Made by a program: the position numbers and the translations under genes. The notes beneath the pieces were generated by a model. It was not told the DNA's origin. It made no database searches and saw only the letters and a program-made list of their open reading frames with translations. A stretch of 64,000 bases of DNA from Gnetum montanum (Eukaryota > Streptophyta > Gnetopsida > Gnetales > Gnetaceae), in the NCBI GenBank assembly GCA_015680685.1, contig MNCI01007750.1, positions 247,336 through 311,335 of the forward strand, given 5' to 3'. Shown here piece after piece: positions 33,531 to 46,131 of this stretch. Positions within the stretch are counted from its first letter, which is position 1, and each line of letters opens with the position of its first letter.

Positions 33531-36500
33531 GACCGACCTAAATTGTGATGAACAGGGGTGTTGTGGTCGCCTGATCTTTTTCAGGGTCTTCCTTAATGGA
33601 CTCGTCACAGAATGTCAACTGAGATGGCCATGATTCTTCGGACGTAGAAGGGAGAATGACCGCATGGATTGCTTTCTCCTCTGTCATCTTGTTTTCGTTA
33701 ACCGGTATGGATGTTAACATGTGAACAAAAGCCTCGTGGTGTGCGATGAAAGTCATTACCAAGTTGTACAGGCTCAAGGTTGTGTTCTTTTGTTTTAGAG
33801 CCTGTTTGACTTGAGCAAGGGCATTTAGGAGGTCCTGTCCACCTTCTTGTTGTTTGCCATCCTTCTCTTCCTCCATTTGTCCTAGAAGACAAATTTCTTG
33901 AGGAGGATTAGTTTTAGGCTTGGGGCTAGACCTTTTTGGGTGGGATGGTAATGATTTTGTGTGCGTAGTGGTGTTAACTTTTGGTGATGAGTGAGGCATA
34001 GACATAGAGGACGAGGGGGTAGTCTTGGAAGGACTTGGGGCGGTATGTTCCTTGGCCGTTTCATCCATTGGATGATCTTCCTATTTCCTTGAATGGGAAG
34101 GCTGTGATACCATTTTAGTTTGGCTCTATGTGATGGGGGTAGTTGAGTATTTTGGGCCCCTAATGACGAATGGTGCTTGTCGCATTAGTGCAAGTGGCGA
34201 TGCAATTTTTAATACAAAGGGTGCAGGGGTGGCTGTCTGAGGAGGGACCTTGAGGATGAAGGGCTTTTGTGGCATATTTTTTGCCATTGTTGGTGTTGCT
34301 ATGCTACGTTGAAGCACACGAACCACAAATGGTTATTGTGGCAGTTCTGGATTACTGTCTACACTAATCGTGTTGATAATGTACCCTACATTGTTAGCAT
34401 TGAAGGGGTCCTTGTAAATGTGCATGGATTGATTTTCGGGGCGGACAAGGTTGCTTTCATCTAAAACCAACTTCCCCTTATCAATCATTCATTGAATGTC
34501 ATCTTTTAGGGCTAGACAGTAATCCATGTCATGACCACAAAGTTGATGGTAGTCACAGAACTGCTCCAACCTAAAGTTCTTAGGAATTGGAGGCTCGTTG
34601 GGCGTAGCCAAGGAGGGGTTCCTAAGGAGTTCACAATACCGTTGATGCCATTTGGTGGCCTCCTCCGACATCTGCTTTTGTTGAATGTACCCAGCCCCCA
34701 ACAATTGCTTCATGAGTTTTAAAGGCTTGATAAGTAAAGGGGTGCACTTGGAGTGATCTTTCTGCTCGAAGTTGGGTTTAGGTAGGGTTGATGCCTCTGA
34801 TGTCAACGTGGAGAGTTGGGTAGCATTACTTGGGCTAGGTGCGGGGTTAGTTGATGTTGTGGCCACTTTCTTGTTATTCTTGCTATTGGGCTTTGCCTTG
34901 TTTGCCACAGCAACCACCATGGTCGTTGCAGCTTTTCCCTTCTCTTTGTCTTTTTTGGTGTATGCATTTTTATATGCAACATAGGCCAAGTCCTTACTGA
35001 CTTCGGCTGTGTCTTGGATGCTCTTCGTCTAGGAAAAAGCTTGACTAAGAGAGCATGGGACTAGGTAGTATAGCTTGGATTTAATGAAATCATTCACCGC
35101 CCCCTTGAAAATGGCTAGTAAATGGGCCTCCGCGATAGGCTCACGGATCTCATTTAAGGTAGTGCTCCACCGTTGTATAAACATTTGCACCAACTCCAAC
35201 AGGTCTTGATTAATGCCCATCAACTATTCCAACGTGACTTTGGGCTTCAAGTTATACTTGAAGTGGGTCACAAACTAGGTCAATAGCTCCTCCAGTGTTC
35301 AAATGAAGGCACGCGAGAGTGCACAGTACCAATCTAAAGCTTTTCTTGTCAGAGACATAGCAAAGACGTGAATAATGGTGTGCGGCCATTGTTGCAACAA
35401 CAAAGATTTAGATCTAAATGTGACTAAATGCAAGTTAAAGTCATCCTTCCATTGTATTTTGTGAATTGGAGGAGTGGCAACCCAGGGGGTAATGTGAGCA
35501 TAGGAACCACCGAGCTGATGGGGTCATCATGGTAGAAATCCATGACCTACACTATGTCGGAACTAGCGGCCTTGAGACGTTTAATCTCTTCAGTGAAGGT
35601 TTGGATAAGTTGGAATGCTTCATCCAGACCCAGAGACGACATAAACGATTGTGGGGTTGTAGGGGCAACCATCGTTGGTGGCGTAGTAAGGGTAGTAGCC
35701 TGGCTCATAGGGGTTGTTGTTGGGGTTGCCCTTACGAAGGGTGTTACCTGTGAGGTCCACCACCTAGTGGGTGGTGCTGTTGGAGTGGTGGTAGCTGGTA
35801 GTGCTATGGGGTTAGTCACTTGCATAACTGATGGGATGAGCCACAATCCAGTGCTTGGTTGCAATACCTGCGGGACTTGATATGCTTGGTCATAAGGGTA
35901 ATGTGACATCTGGTGGGGTTGCAAAACATGGAGTGAAATGTATGGGGTCCACCACACAGTTGGGGCTAGGCCTACCGCTAATGGTGGAACAAGTGTAGAT
36001 GATGAGACAAGAGTGAAGATTCCATGCGGCTGTGAAGTAGACGCGGTGTGCACGTAAGGCAATGTAAGTGTGATCATCGCTTGGTATGAGGGTGGGATAG
36101 AATGAGGAGGGAGAGTGCCTGGGAATGAAACTAAGGGAGAAGCATGTTGATACGCTGAGGTTGTAGGATGGTTGCCCATGGCTAATGAAAATGTAGATTA
36201 AGGTGGAGTCATGGTAACCACAAAGGGGGCTAACATGAAGAGCGACTTTGACCTGAAGACCATGGTGGGAGGGATGATCGTAGGGTAAGTTTGACCACCA
36301 CCCTCGAATTGGGAATCCAGGTCTTCCTATCCATCCTGGAATGCTTCATCATAATGAGATGTTGTATCTCGCTCCCTAGGCTTACTAACTCGTAGTAGCT
36401 GATTAAAGATCCATTGATACATCTTCATCAAGGGGATGGCAACGTCAAGGGTAGGGATAAATTCCCTCTCATTTCGATGAAGGAACTCAAAGTTGCATTT

Positions 36501-36560
36501 TTCCTCAACTTCTTGGTGATCCAGGGGTAGATTTTATTGGATCTTTGTGTAGATGAAGTC
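33531..36560 (-). pseudogene. Tat1 gag
   Basis: Homology with Tat2 gag (62817-64000) begins near 36540 with a conserved NFEF/SFEF and EFIPTL/EFVPTL pair. The 36179-35547 stretch is Pro/Thr/Ser-rich and shares RWWT, LDEAFQLIQT and TEEIKRLKA with Tat2. The frame then shifts. The capsid C-part lies at 35223-35029 (IQRWSTTLNEIREPIAEAHL). The knuckle region is 34989-34489, ending FCDYHQLCGHDMDYCLALKD, the Tat-type Cys/His pattern. A Ser/Pro/Lys-rich linker to protease covers 34068-33538. It would form the particle that packages the RNA. Stops and at least one frameshift break it. Confidence 0.75.
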
Positions 36561-36947
36561 ATAATGTTCTGTGTCTTCTGCCAAGAACAGGCGACAGATG
36601 TCGAATCCTAAGGGACTACCATGGTGCTAGCACTAGGCTAGATGGCTACTCAACACCAATGGTGCTTTGAGGTGAGAAAGAAGCCTCAAGGCTTGAGGTG
36701 AAAATAGAAGTTGTTGTTAGAATCATTTTGTATGGTAAAAAAAGGGAAAATCACAAACGAGAAACACAGAAATCAATAGGAGATCAAAGGCTTTTCGTCC
36801 TACTAGGTTCCAAACAAACCATCGTTGCGACCAATCTGCACCACACAATGCGTAAACAATCACAAAAGTGTATCACATTTACACTAGTGCATGAAGGGGT
36901 ATAGAGAGCGTGTAGGACTACCCATAGGATGCAAAATGAGCACCAAA
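36561..36947 (-). other. Tat1 leader between primer site and gag
   Basis: About 0.4 kb with no recognisable protein. The repeated leader units found at the same place in Tat2 (62051-62815) are not seen here, so leader repeats vary within the family. Confidence 0.5.
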
Positions 36948-36966
36948 AGGTCCTCCTTCTAGCACC
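36948..36966 (-). promoter_or_regulatory. Primer-binding site of Tat1
   Basis: TGGTGCTAGAAGGAGGACC on the minus strand lies five bases inside the LTR end GCTACA. Tat2 has TGGCGCTAGAAGGAGGGTCC in the same place, so the first is a slightly decayed copy. I cannot name the tRNA with confidence. Confidence 0.65.
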
Positions 36967-37391
36967 AAAAAATGTAGCAACCGAAAACGTTGATGGCTGG
37001 AACACCAAGAGGTTTCCGGGTGAACAGTTTAACCCCGAATCCATGTGAGGGCTGTGTTGGAGAGAAACGAAAGCGAGGCACCCTGAATGGTCTAGTCGAT
37101 CAGATAGGGACTTAATTGGTGTATCTTAACCTTACATAAATGTTTGTTTCAGAAGTGAGACACATAAGATAAATTGATGATCAATAAATGTAAAATGGAG
37201 AAAATAGTGCAAAACAACGATTATAGTAAGGAAATAGCAAAAAAAATTGGGTGAGAAAGTGCACCACCCCAAGGTCAAGGATTTGATTCTTTGCCTTGTT
37301 TGAAAGGTTTACAACAGGTTATGCAACACCGTAGAGACACTACTTACATCGAACGGTATAGTCACAGTTCTTCTGCTTGCTGCTCTATTTG

Positions 37392-37396
37392 CTAAG
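37392..37396. other. Target-site duplication of the 3.3-kb solo LTR
   Basis: CTAAG stands at 37392-37396 and again at 40720-40724, directly at the TGTTGGC and GCCAACA ends of the insertion. Removing the insertion and one copy restores the text found in the intact 3' LTR near 19910. Confidence 0.88.
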
Positions 37397-39566
37397 TGTT
37401 GGCACATTTTGGCCATTCAATGGAATAGGCTTTATAAGGTTATGGTGATTTTTGAAAAATTTAAAAGATATTGCTGAGATTTTGTTTCTTCATCTTGAAG
37501 TCTACCATGTCGATTAAGACAAGCTTTTGCTAATTGGTTCACATCCACAAAGGCATGGTTGAATGTCCCAAAATCTTAGAGGCCTTGTTCAACTTGCATC
37601 CTTGAACCAACCAATACACAAAAGTTGTAGAGCCTCCTTCCAAGGACCATGTTGCCCATATGCAAAAATCATACCATTCCATGGGATTTCATCCCTTGTT
37701 GGCATTCGGACAAAAATGAGCCTAGAATCATGAACACTACCAAAACCTTAACTTATCCAGGCACATACATAGGTGCTAAAATCCAAAATTTAAATCTTTT
37801 TACTGCAAGACAGGAAGACCGACACACTATTCTCTGATGCCTTAAATAAAACACTGCAAATTCGTTGGGCATAGTGATCAGCCATGGTGGCCATCGTATG
37901 TGATGGCACCACCACTAACATCATTTTCAGCAAACAGGGCAATGCTAAGACACCATCCATGGTGGCATTCACATAAGACAAATAGATCTATCTAGCTTGC
38001 ATTCTTTTTATTTCATCTCGCTTACTTTTCATTTCCATGATTGACGACTAGTGGTGTGTGAGGTACTTCCTCGATCCAGTCTTACTGACGAAGGTTCATC
38101 GGGTTTAGTCTGGTAGATGTCATGTCCAGACCTAAGAGTGAATATATCCTAACCACCTAAGAGTGAATATATGCTAACCGCGGATATCCGCGGTAGCCCT
38201 CATGGGAAGCGGTTACAGTCATTCACTCGAGACTGACCAATACCGCTCGGAGCTCATCCATCAGGAATAAACATGCAATACTTCTGCAGAATAGTCAGTA
38301 CGAATGACTACATTTCCAGGGTAAATTGTAACAAAAATTTCTTAAATAAAAAACAATACAGTTCTGATTTGTCATGAATAGTGGCACGATGTTGCAAGGA
38401 TGAGATTAAAGGGTGCCAAGAAGAATCCTGGATGCAGCTGGGCATTTCCAAGGATCCGCTCTCTGAGCCCTAACTTTTTCCATCAGTTGTGGAAACTGCC
38501 ATTTTTGAAGGGTTTTCGTTTTTAGGATTTGTCCCGCATCTGCTATTGGATGCGTGCACGGAAACCAACACAACGAGGCAGACACGAATAGTGCAGAGCA
38601 ACGGCAGCACAATGGAGGCCGAGTGGTGGTGGAATGGTGGCCGTCGTGGCCATCGTCATGGACTGAATCGTGGAATGTGGCCCCTGTGAGAGCTGAAGCC
38701 ATATGAAACATCTGCAGCAGCGATCGCGTACAGGCTGGAAGAGAAGACCTCGGGCCAGTCCAAGGCAGAGCAGTGAGCAGCTGTGGCAGATCGTGCTCAG
38801 GTCTGGGTTAAAGTGCAACTCCGTCGTGTGAGAGGCAGCTGATGTGGACGCGAAGAATAGGCGGAAAGAGCAGCTGCGGTAGAACCTCCTCTCACGGTGG
38901 CAGTTCACATATGTGTCTATTTCTATGGGTTTCGCGCAAAAGAGGAAATGAACCAGCTGATTATTCCCATCGTTCTTGCAACCGTTACTTATTATCTGAA
39001 CAGTAATTTACCAGTACATGGGTTCAGAAATAAATAAATAATAACAAAGTGTAGAGAAGATGAAGATGGAATCGGCCCTGATATAACTGGGATTACATTT
39101 GGGGTGCCACAAATTAAAATGTGAGAGTGCAACTCCACTTATGCCTTCGGTTGTATACGCATACATATAACAAATCCATGGTTACTATCTCTATCACTAC
39201 AAGGAAAATAAAATATTTTATGATTTCAAAAGGAAAAGACAGTTATGAAATATTTTTGTAACATCCTATAAAAGGAGACATTTGACTATTATTCCTATGG
39301 AAGTTGTAACTTCCTATGATAGTTACAACTATAATATTTATAATTAATTTTAATTTGGATTATCATGAAGACACTTGTCAATTGTAGCCTTTTTTATCTC
39401 TATGGTGGTTACAACCATCTAAGATTTTTGTAACTTACCTAACTTGTTGGGCAAGTAACCTCCTAACTTGTTGGGCAAGTAATCTCTTAATTGGTTGGCC
39501 AAGTTACTTGGGAGAGAAGTTAGGTAAGATATTTTTGAATATGTAACTTTCCTACCTACCTTTGAA

Positions 39567-39580
39567 CCCTATAAAAAGGC
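39567..39580 (+). promoter_or_regulatory. TATA box of the 3.3-kb solo LTR
   Basis: CCCTATAAAAAGGC, about 1.15 kb from the right end (gap counted as drawn). It sets the likely direction of transcription. Confidence 0.5.
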
Positions 39581-39850
39581 TTCAGGGGACTTTTGAAGGC
39601 GGGACTTTTGGGGGGTCTCATACATCACATTCTTGGAGATCATACTTTGGAAAGATATTAGCTAGCACTTAGGCTCTCACTTGAAGAAACACTTTGGGGT
39701 CTTGAGAAGAGCATTTGTAAAGAAGATTTGTAAAGATGATTGCTTGTAAGATGGCTTGCTAAAGGAAAGATTTCAGCCTCTTTGTCATAGTCCTGTGAGT
39801 TATGTTTTATTTTTGTTTTGTTTAAATTGTTTAGCTAGTGGTTTAGATAG

Positions 39851-40518
39851 NNNNNNNNNNNNNNNNNNNNNNNNNNNNNNNNNNNNNNNNNNNNNNNNNN
39901 NNNNNNNNNNNNNNNNNNNNNNNNNNNNNNNNNNNNNNNNNNNNNNNNNNNNNNNNNNNNNNNNNNNNNNNNNNNNNNNNNNNNNNNNNNNNNNNNNNNN
40001 NNNNNNNNNNNNNNNNNNNNNNNNNNNNNNNNNNNNNNNNNNNNNNNNNNNNNNNNNNNNNNNNNNNNNNNNNNNNNNNNNNNNNNNNNNNNNNNNNNNN
40101 NNNNNNNNNNNNNNNNNNNNNNNNNNNNNNNNNNNNNNNNNNNNNNNNNNNNNNNNNNNNNNNNNNNNNNNNNNNNNNNNNNNNNNNNNNNNNNNNNNNN
40201 NNNNNNNNNNNNNNNNNNNNNNNNNNNNNNNNNNNNNNNNNNNNNNNNNNNNNNNNNNNNNNNNNNNNNNNNNNNNNNNNNNNNNNNNNNNNNNNNNNNN
40301 NNNNNNNNNNNNNNNNNNNNNNNNNNNNNNNNNNNNNNNNNNNNNNNNNNNNNNNNNNNNNNNNNNNNNNNNNNNNNNNNNNNNNNNNNNNNNNNNNNNN
40401 NNNNNNNNNNNNNNNNNNNNNNNNNNNNNNNNNNNNNNNNNNNNNNNNNNNNNNNNNNNNNNNNNNNNNNNNNNNNNNNNNNNNNNNNNNNNNNNNNNNN
40501 NNNNNNNNNNNNNNNNNN
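39851..40518. other. Assembly gap (668 N)
   Basis: Unresolved bases. Open frames drawn across it have no meaning. The true length may differ, and the gap could hide part of the nested insertion. Confidence 0.99.
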
Positions 40519-41386
40519 TAAAGTCAGGCATTTGTAGTTTACACATAACGCAATCATTACATTTCACACAACCACACGCCGCAACAGCACACACACATAC
40601 TCACATTAACTACTGAGTCTATTTGGAGATATCTGGGCCTTGGTGTTGCCAGAGACTAGCAGGCACCTAAATCTTGTTCGAGGACACGTTGGCGGTCGCG
40701 TCCCAAACGGTCGCCAACACTAAGATGTCAAAATGCTTAACTCTCAAAGGGATATTTGGAGCCAACCAAAGAACTCAAAGGTAACTAGAATGCTTAGGAA
40801 AAATGCCAAATATGCCTTCTAAAAGCCAACTGCACCAAAAAGCCAACTTAAAAGCCAACTGCACCAAAAATCCAACTCTATTTGCCAAAAAGCCAACCAA
40901 GAAGCCAAACAACCAATGCAAAAATCCAACCTTTTGAGCATTGTTTTCCAGGGTATTTATAGGGCCATGAGTAGGAGAGAAACGTGGTTTGGATGCCATG
41001 TGTCCTGGACCCCACCAGGTGCTAACGTGTTTGTATCATGTAGGTGTATGATGCTAGACGTGAAATTTGTTACGCTATGACTATACCACTGGAACTGCAT
41101 GTGCTGAGATCCAGTGTGCTAACATTGTGAGTGAAATGGGGCTTATGCTCCAGGACTACGTCTTCCCTGCCTTTACAAGTAGGGTTAAGCATAGGAACAA
41201 TGTTTTGGGAGCTAACCAAGGGTATGCAAAATGAAGTAAAATTTCTGATCTTGCTAAGGAGATGCCAGAGTGAGAAATATTTCTATCAACAAGTTCTAGA
41301 GTTATCTTAAGACGTCTTGATGCTTCCATGCCAATGTTGCACTACTCACATTGTTGAGAAAATTGGTGTAGTGTAAGTAGTTGCTT

Positions 41387-41426
41387 GCTACGCTATGCTA
41401 CGCTACGTAGCATAGCATAGCATAGC
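41387..41426. repeat. LTR palindrome P1 (Tat1 5' LTR)
   Basis: GCTACGCTATGCTACGCTAC followed by GTAGCATAGCATAGCATAGC: 20-bp arms around a CG centre with two mismatches, both where a CpG in one arm faces CA in the other. This is what deamination of a once-perfect palindrome would give. Confidence 0.8.
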
Positions 41427-42228
41427 CACAGGTCTTGATTGAAATTTTTCATAGCAGCCAAAGAGCATTTGTCTAAGGCTTATTCAGGCTGACAACTGCA
41501 ACTTTTTTCCTTCATGCCGGGAAGCCTAAATTCATGTTTCAAACACTTCTGTAGTTTTTGCATTGTTGCTATGTTATGCTACGCTATGTAGCATAGCACA
41601 GTGTAGCAACTAGCATATCATGGTAACTTTTTCAATTCGCCATTTTCTAGCAAGAAACGTTTGCTCAAGGCCTGAGGACTAAGTGGGGAAAGCAACTTTG
41701 GAGGCCAAAGTCTTGTTAAGTATAATCTTGTTGTTGGATCACCTATCAAGATGGGCCTTTTTACTCTGCCTCTACTACGTTGTGCTACGCTATGTAGCGT
41801 AGCATAGCATAGCACTTTGTGTTGGCTGAATCCTAACTTGTCTAGCAATCATTTCGTCAATTTGCATTTGGACGCTTGAGCAGTTGTCCTTCAAGGCTTG
41901 CTACACTGCACAGGGTAGCGTAGCATAGCAGACTTCTTCACTAGAAAACTTTTCAAACTATTTTTCTCATTCCAAACACTTTCGACAACTCCTAGCATGG
42001 TCTTTGGGTAGACTGCCAGTCAGGTCAATTGTCCAATTGGGAAGGTCGAAGAGTCCAACGGGCCTGTCAGCTCTGGAGATAGAAAATTTGCCAGATTGGA
42101 AAGTCTATGCTTAGTGCCTACATTTTCCTGCTGAACCATCATGATGCTACACTTGTGGAAGTTCTTTCCTAAATTCCAAGACTTTGCTGAGGCATGAGGA
42201 TCCTAAAATTTTATGATGTTTCAAAATC

Positions 42229-44834
42229 AAGTTCACACTGGAACCTAAATCAAGGAGAGCCTTACATGATTCATTCCTAGCAATCTATAGGTAGATAAGA
42301 GGACTCCTAGGATCGACTAATTTCCTAGGAAGGTTGCCAGCCCAGATCCAATTAGATACGACATGGGTGAGCATAATAATATGGATTTTGAATGACATTT
42401 GGTTTGAAGGGGACTTAATGGAATGGTTTACAGAGGATGAAGTAGGGGTAGGATGATCAGTTGCCTAAGTCTATGAGGACTTAGTAGGACTGTTGGATCA
42501 AAAGAATGGTCTTCAATGAGCACGAGGTTTTGAACCTGTTAGTTGATGAATTGGTTATAGATTGACAACCTTGGTAGCATTACATTGATGCGGCTAGGCT
42601 GGAAGTTCATCTTCATTAGATGGAGTAGGTGGTAGTTGGGTTGAGGGTTGAGGAATAGGTGCAAAAAAAAAAGAAGGATAAGGATAAAATGTGGCATTCC
42701 TTATGGAATGTGGAGAATGATTTTTGTAGTATTCAAGAGGGTGGTAGAAATGTTGGAAAGGAGAAATGTGAATGGAAGAGTCACATGGAGATAGGGGTTG
42801 TTGAACATAATACCCATATGGATCTAGTTACCTATAAGGATGTTGCTACCTTAGTGGTGGCATCCCCCATGATTGTGGGTGGTGCCATTCTTGATATTGC
42901 TCATACGGTTATGGTGGAGTTCCACTTGGATGATATTTTTGTGACTAATGAAACTACCTAGGATTTCCTTAAAGGTAAGGTAACCCTCTGGGTGCTTTCC
43001 TTCTTGCTAGTCATGGATTTAGAGCATACACCCTAGATTCTTGTAAGTGTGACATAATGGGGCAACATCCCTTAGGATGTTCATATTGGTAGATGTCACA
43101 CCCACCATCATCATTCGATTCAACTTTTGCAATTTCATCTACTACAAAAATATTACCCTTACCCCTTTGGTAGGCACATTCAACTTCTTTTTTCCTTTTG
43201 TAGTTACAATCACTACTTTACTCTTATGATTCTTCAATGATTTTTAGAGCAGTTTAGGATTTTTCATCTAATGAATCCCACATTTTATACACCTTATCCA
43301 AAATTTTAGACATATATTTTTGGATTGAAAATGTCTTTCTATTTACCACCTCATCAAGTGATGACTCCTACTCACTGTCACAAAATTAGATCTCCCTCTT
43401 TCTAATGGAATAGATCTTTTTGTATTCCTCTACACTTTCATGTTTTTTCAACTCTTCTTATTCTTTTACTACCTACTCAATTGGCCTTTGAATCTAATGG
43501 GCTATGAGTTTTGATAGTCTCCCTTGGACATAGACCCCAAGAGTTCTTCTCATTTCTAATCTAAGTCCATCTATGATATGATAATATTTTTCTCGTTGAG
43601 AATAACCATGGCTAGGGAATTGGTGTATGAGAGAATAGTATCTTCTCATGGTGGCATCCAAGGGTTCATGGTTTCCTTACTTCCATCCTTGGATCTACCT
43701 TCTCAGATTAGACACTCTAGAGTATGTCTGATACTTATCGTTAAATAACTCAAGCCTTGTAGTCCACCGGCAGATATATTCTAGTTTCAAAGACCAATAC
43801 TAGCTTTCTACTTCTTTGATGAGTGTATTGGAAAATAGCTTTAGTTTCTACTAATCATTTTCGATATTTTGTAAGGAATAGGCATCATGAAAAGCTTGAA
43901 GATGTGTCTATGGATTAGAATTATATTCCCCCTCAAATCTAGGAATATTGTTCATATCAAGTCATCTGATCCAACTATCTTTCACATGCCTAGTTGGAAT
44001 TTTTATAGGTTCTACAATATTTAGCATGATTCAAGTTGCTAGAAAAGGCTCATCATTATCATTATTTTGTTGTCATCAATGATTTCCTCTATTACCCCTT
44101 TGATCATTATGGGCCTAGTGATCATCATTATTATCCCGTTGTTCACCTCCATCATAGTTGTTCCTTCTATGACATTGGTCAGAACCAGAAGAGGAAGAAA
44201 AAGATGCAGATGAAGAGGACAAAGAGGGAGGAGGACTACCACCACCCTAATATCTACCAAATCCCCTTCATTTTTCATGACCACATTTGTCAATTTTCTT
44301 ATCATCTTGACACTTATCCAAGCCCCTTCCATGACTGCCATCTTTACTTGAACCTAGATTTTTGATAGTGGATTGCAAATTCAAGGCCACACCCCCATCA
44401 CCAGTAACAAGGGGTGGATAATTTTTATGTTGAAAGCCCCTAGAGGGAGGATCCTCATTTTCATCTTGGTTAAGTAAAAACAAAGAATTAGTGAACCATT
44501 TCCCCTTCACAAACTCATGGTGCTTCTCTTGGTCTCAATCTCTCTGACATTGTGTTTCAATGGGATGGTAGTCTCGATAGTCATAATCATGGACAATGTA
44601 CTTCTCTTGACGATATTAGATGCTCAACTTCTTAAGAGTTTGAAGTAGCATCATGGGTATAGATCGATTGGGAGGCATTACAATGTTGCCTTCCATATCA
44701 TGCCATCGTAGTTGGTCATCCTAATGTAGGATGAAAGTGAAGTCAAGCACATACTCATCTAGATGAGCATATACCACTGTACATTCTTGAGGGACTGATA
44801 GTTTAGTGTCATCATGCCTATGAGAAGAAGACAT
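42229..44834 (-). pseudogene. AthA gag and protease N-part
   Basis: The ATG at 44834 is about 135 bp inside the primer site. The N-part (44834-44268, one frame with stops) includes DYRDYHP and a Ser/Asp/Asn-rich region. The capsid core lies near 43990-43740 in damaged form (QAFHDAYS, LKLF). The zinc knuckle is at 43100-43062, its second Cys changed to Tyr. The Pro/Tyr/His-rich tail is near 42960-42640. The protease begins near 42290 with LLDLGSSVNL, keeping the catalytic Asp. It is cut at 42228 by Tat1 and resumes at 19533. N1 and AthB gag are homologous in order and motifs. Confidence 0.7.
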
Positions 44835-44970
44835 TTTGCAATAAAAATAAAATATTAGTGTGCTTATGTGAGTGTATTACTTGTGAGAATGATTTTGACC
44901 TTAGGGTTCGTCCAACGATGGTAATGATGTTCACTAAACCTAGATAGTGCACGTTTCAAAAAAAAAGAGT

Positions 44971-44987
44971 CCTTGGTAATGGAGCCA
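44971..44987 (-). promoter_or_regulatory. Primer-binding site of AthA
   Basis: TGGCTCCATTACCAAGG on the minus strand, one base from the LTR end. It is a decayed form of the tRNA-Asp-type site seen in N1 and has the same one-base spacing. Confidence 0.7.
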
Positions 44988-44988
44988 A

Positions 44989-45913
44989 TGATGAGCAGTC
45001 AAGGTACCCCTATGACCAACCATACAAATCATGAAGCATCCACACACGATCTAGTTGAATTCCATGGATTCTATGTCTTCTGGTACACTAGTCTTCTAGG
45101 AAGTGAACTTTGCCCTAAGAGTCATTCGTTGTCTTCTCAATTACACTTGTGATGCACATGGTATGGCTAAGTGTAATTGAGGCATGTTATTTTTATTATT
45201 TTATGTTTTATGTTTCTAGTAATTAAAATAAAGAAATGAAGTAATTTAATAACCAATTTGATTTAACTAATTAACTAATCTCTAACTAGTCCTAACATAA
45301 GCATATGGTCCTACGTTTCATACATGTCCTAAACCCACATATCTATTGCTAGGATTACCAAGCACTATGCTACTGAGTGAGCTAAGAAATAATGCTGCTG
45401 GGATTACCAAGCAAATACATGTTTATGCTTGAAGAGGTTGTACTTATGTGCTTAATCTATTTAGGTTAATTAATTAACTAATGACTTAAAATCTAATTTA
45501 TCTTAATTAATTACATGATTAGTGAAAAAATAAATGCATAAATGAATCATTCATCTATTCCAAGGGCTACAAGGTTTGATCAAAAGGCTTGTCTTTGTTT
45601 CCATTCACACTAGTGTGTTCAAGTACAATAGTGCTCAAATAAAGATCCATACAATTTTTGACTCCTGTTGCGAGCACTCAGAGAAATATTTTGACTCTCA
45701 AATGACAAAATTGCAAGAGCTCTACTACAACTATTATCAGACCTCTATAAACATGGTTGATGAGCAAGTATTTATAGACTTTATTCAAGAGCTATGTTGA
45801 CAATGCCCCATAGTTGTAGCAAACGCTACATCGACACAACCCCATTGACGGGCCCTCATTGACAAGGCCACATCAATAGGATCCCATCGCTCTGACACAA
45901 TGATGATTCATCA
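44989..45913 (-). repeat. 5' LTR of AthA
   Basis: 925 bp, starting TGATGAGCAG next to the primer site and ending GATTCATCA. The TATA box (AGTCTATAAATACTT, near 45770-45780) is about 133 bp from the U3 end. The sequence right of 45913 is ORF2 of AthB, so AthA appears to have inserted there. Its own 3' LTR is lost. Confidence 0.75.
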
Positions 45914-45991
45914 CTTATCCTCTTCCATGGCCTCATGGTCTTGTGCTTGCCAATTTTTAAATTTTCCTTGTGCTCCTCTTTTTGGGGCCAT
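45914..45991 (-). pseudogene. AthB ORF2, 5' fragment cut by AthA
   Basis: The ATG at 45991 opens MAPKRGAQGKFKNWQAQ and runs 26 codons to the LTR edge. The start and the acceptor-like AATTGTAG before it match N1 ORF2 (ATG at 5798). The remainder of ORF2 would lie beyond the lost left end of AthA. Confidence 0.5.
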
Positions 45992-46131
45992 CTACAATTA
46001 ATCAAAGGTTTAGAATTACTAAAGTATTCTTGTAAATGAACAAAAATTTGGTACCTTACTCATTCCCTTAGTTATATCAAGTTATTAGTTCATTAAGATT
46101 GTAGAGTTAGAAAATTTTTTGATAACAACCT

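Larger units (their letters stand above)
37397..40719 (+). mobile_element. Solo LTR (~3.3 kb) nested in the Tat1 5' LTR
   Basis: The insertion starts TGTTGGC and ends GCCAACA, with a perfect 5-bp target duplication. A TATA box (CCCTATAAAAAGGC) at 39567-39580 gives plus orientation and would leave a U3 of about 2.2 kb. No primer site, polypurine tract or gene is seen, so a solo LTR left by recombination between two LTRs is the simplest reading. Part of it is an unsequenced gap. Its superfamily cannot be told from an LTR alone. Confidence 0.75.
19539..42223 (-). mobile_element. Tat1, complete Tat/Ogre-like LTR retrotransposon
   Basis: Both LTRs, polypurine tract, primer site, gag-protease, pol and a perfect 5-bp target duplication are present. 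The span is 22.7 kb, or about 19.4 kb after removing the 3.3-kb solo LTR nested in the 5' LTR. Minus-strand order is 5' LTR (42223-36973), primer site, gag, protease, a 6.3-kb extra segment carrying an antisense gene, pol, mini-hairpin array, polypurine tract, 3' LTR (21427-19539). The size and the two RNase H domains fit the Tat/Ogre lineage. It inserted into the protease coding region of AthA. Every gene is broken, so it cannot now move by itself. Confidence 0.88.
36973..42223 (-). repeat. 5' LTR of Tat1, interrupted by a solo LTR
   Basis: The LTR is 36973-37396 plus 40725-42223, 1923 bp in all, against 1889 bp for the 3' LTR. It ends (U3 side) ATGTTTCA, then the AAATC duplication. It carries the same TATA box (40951-40964) and the same four palindromes: 41387-41426, 41568-41607, 41772-41813 and about 41900-41929. 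Confidence 0.88.

Noticed and set aside
37649-38908. Host gene exons in the 3.3-kb insertion
   Set aside because: Short frames on both strands without splice support or domains; the region is U3 of a solo LTR.
39756-40616. Long open frames on both strands spanning the N run
   Set aside because: They exist only because unknown bases contain no stops.
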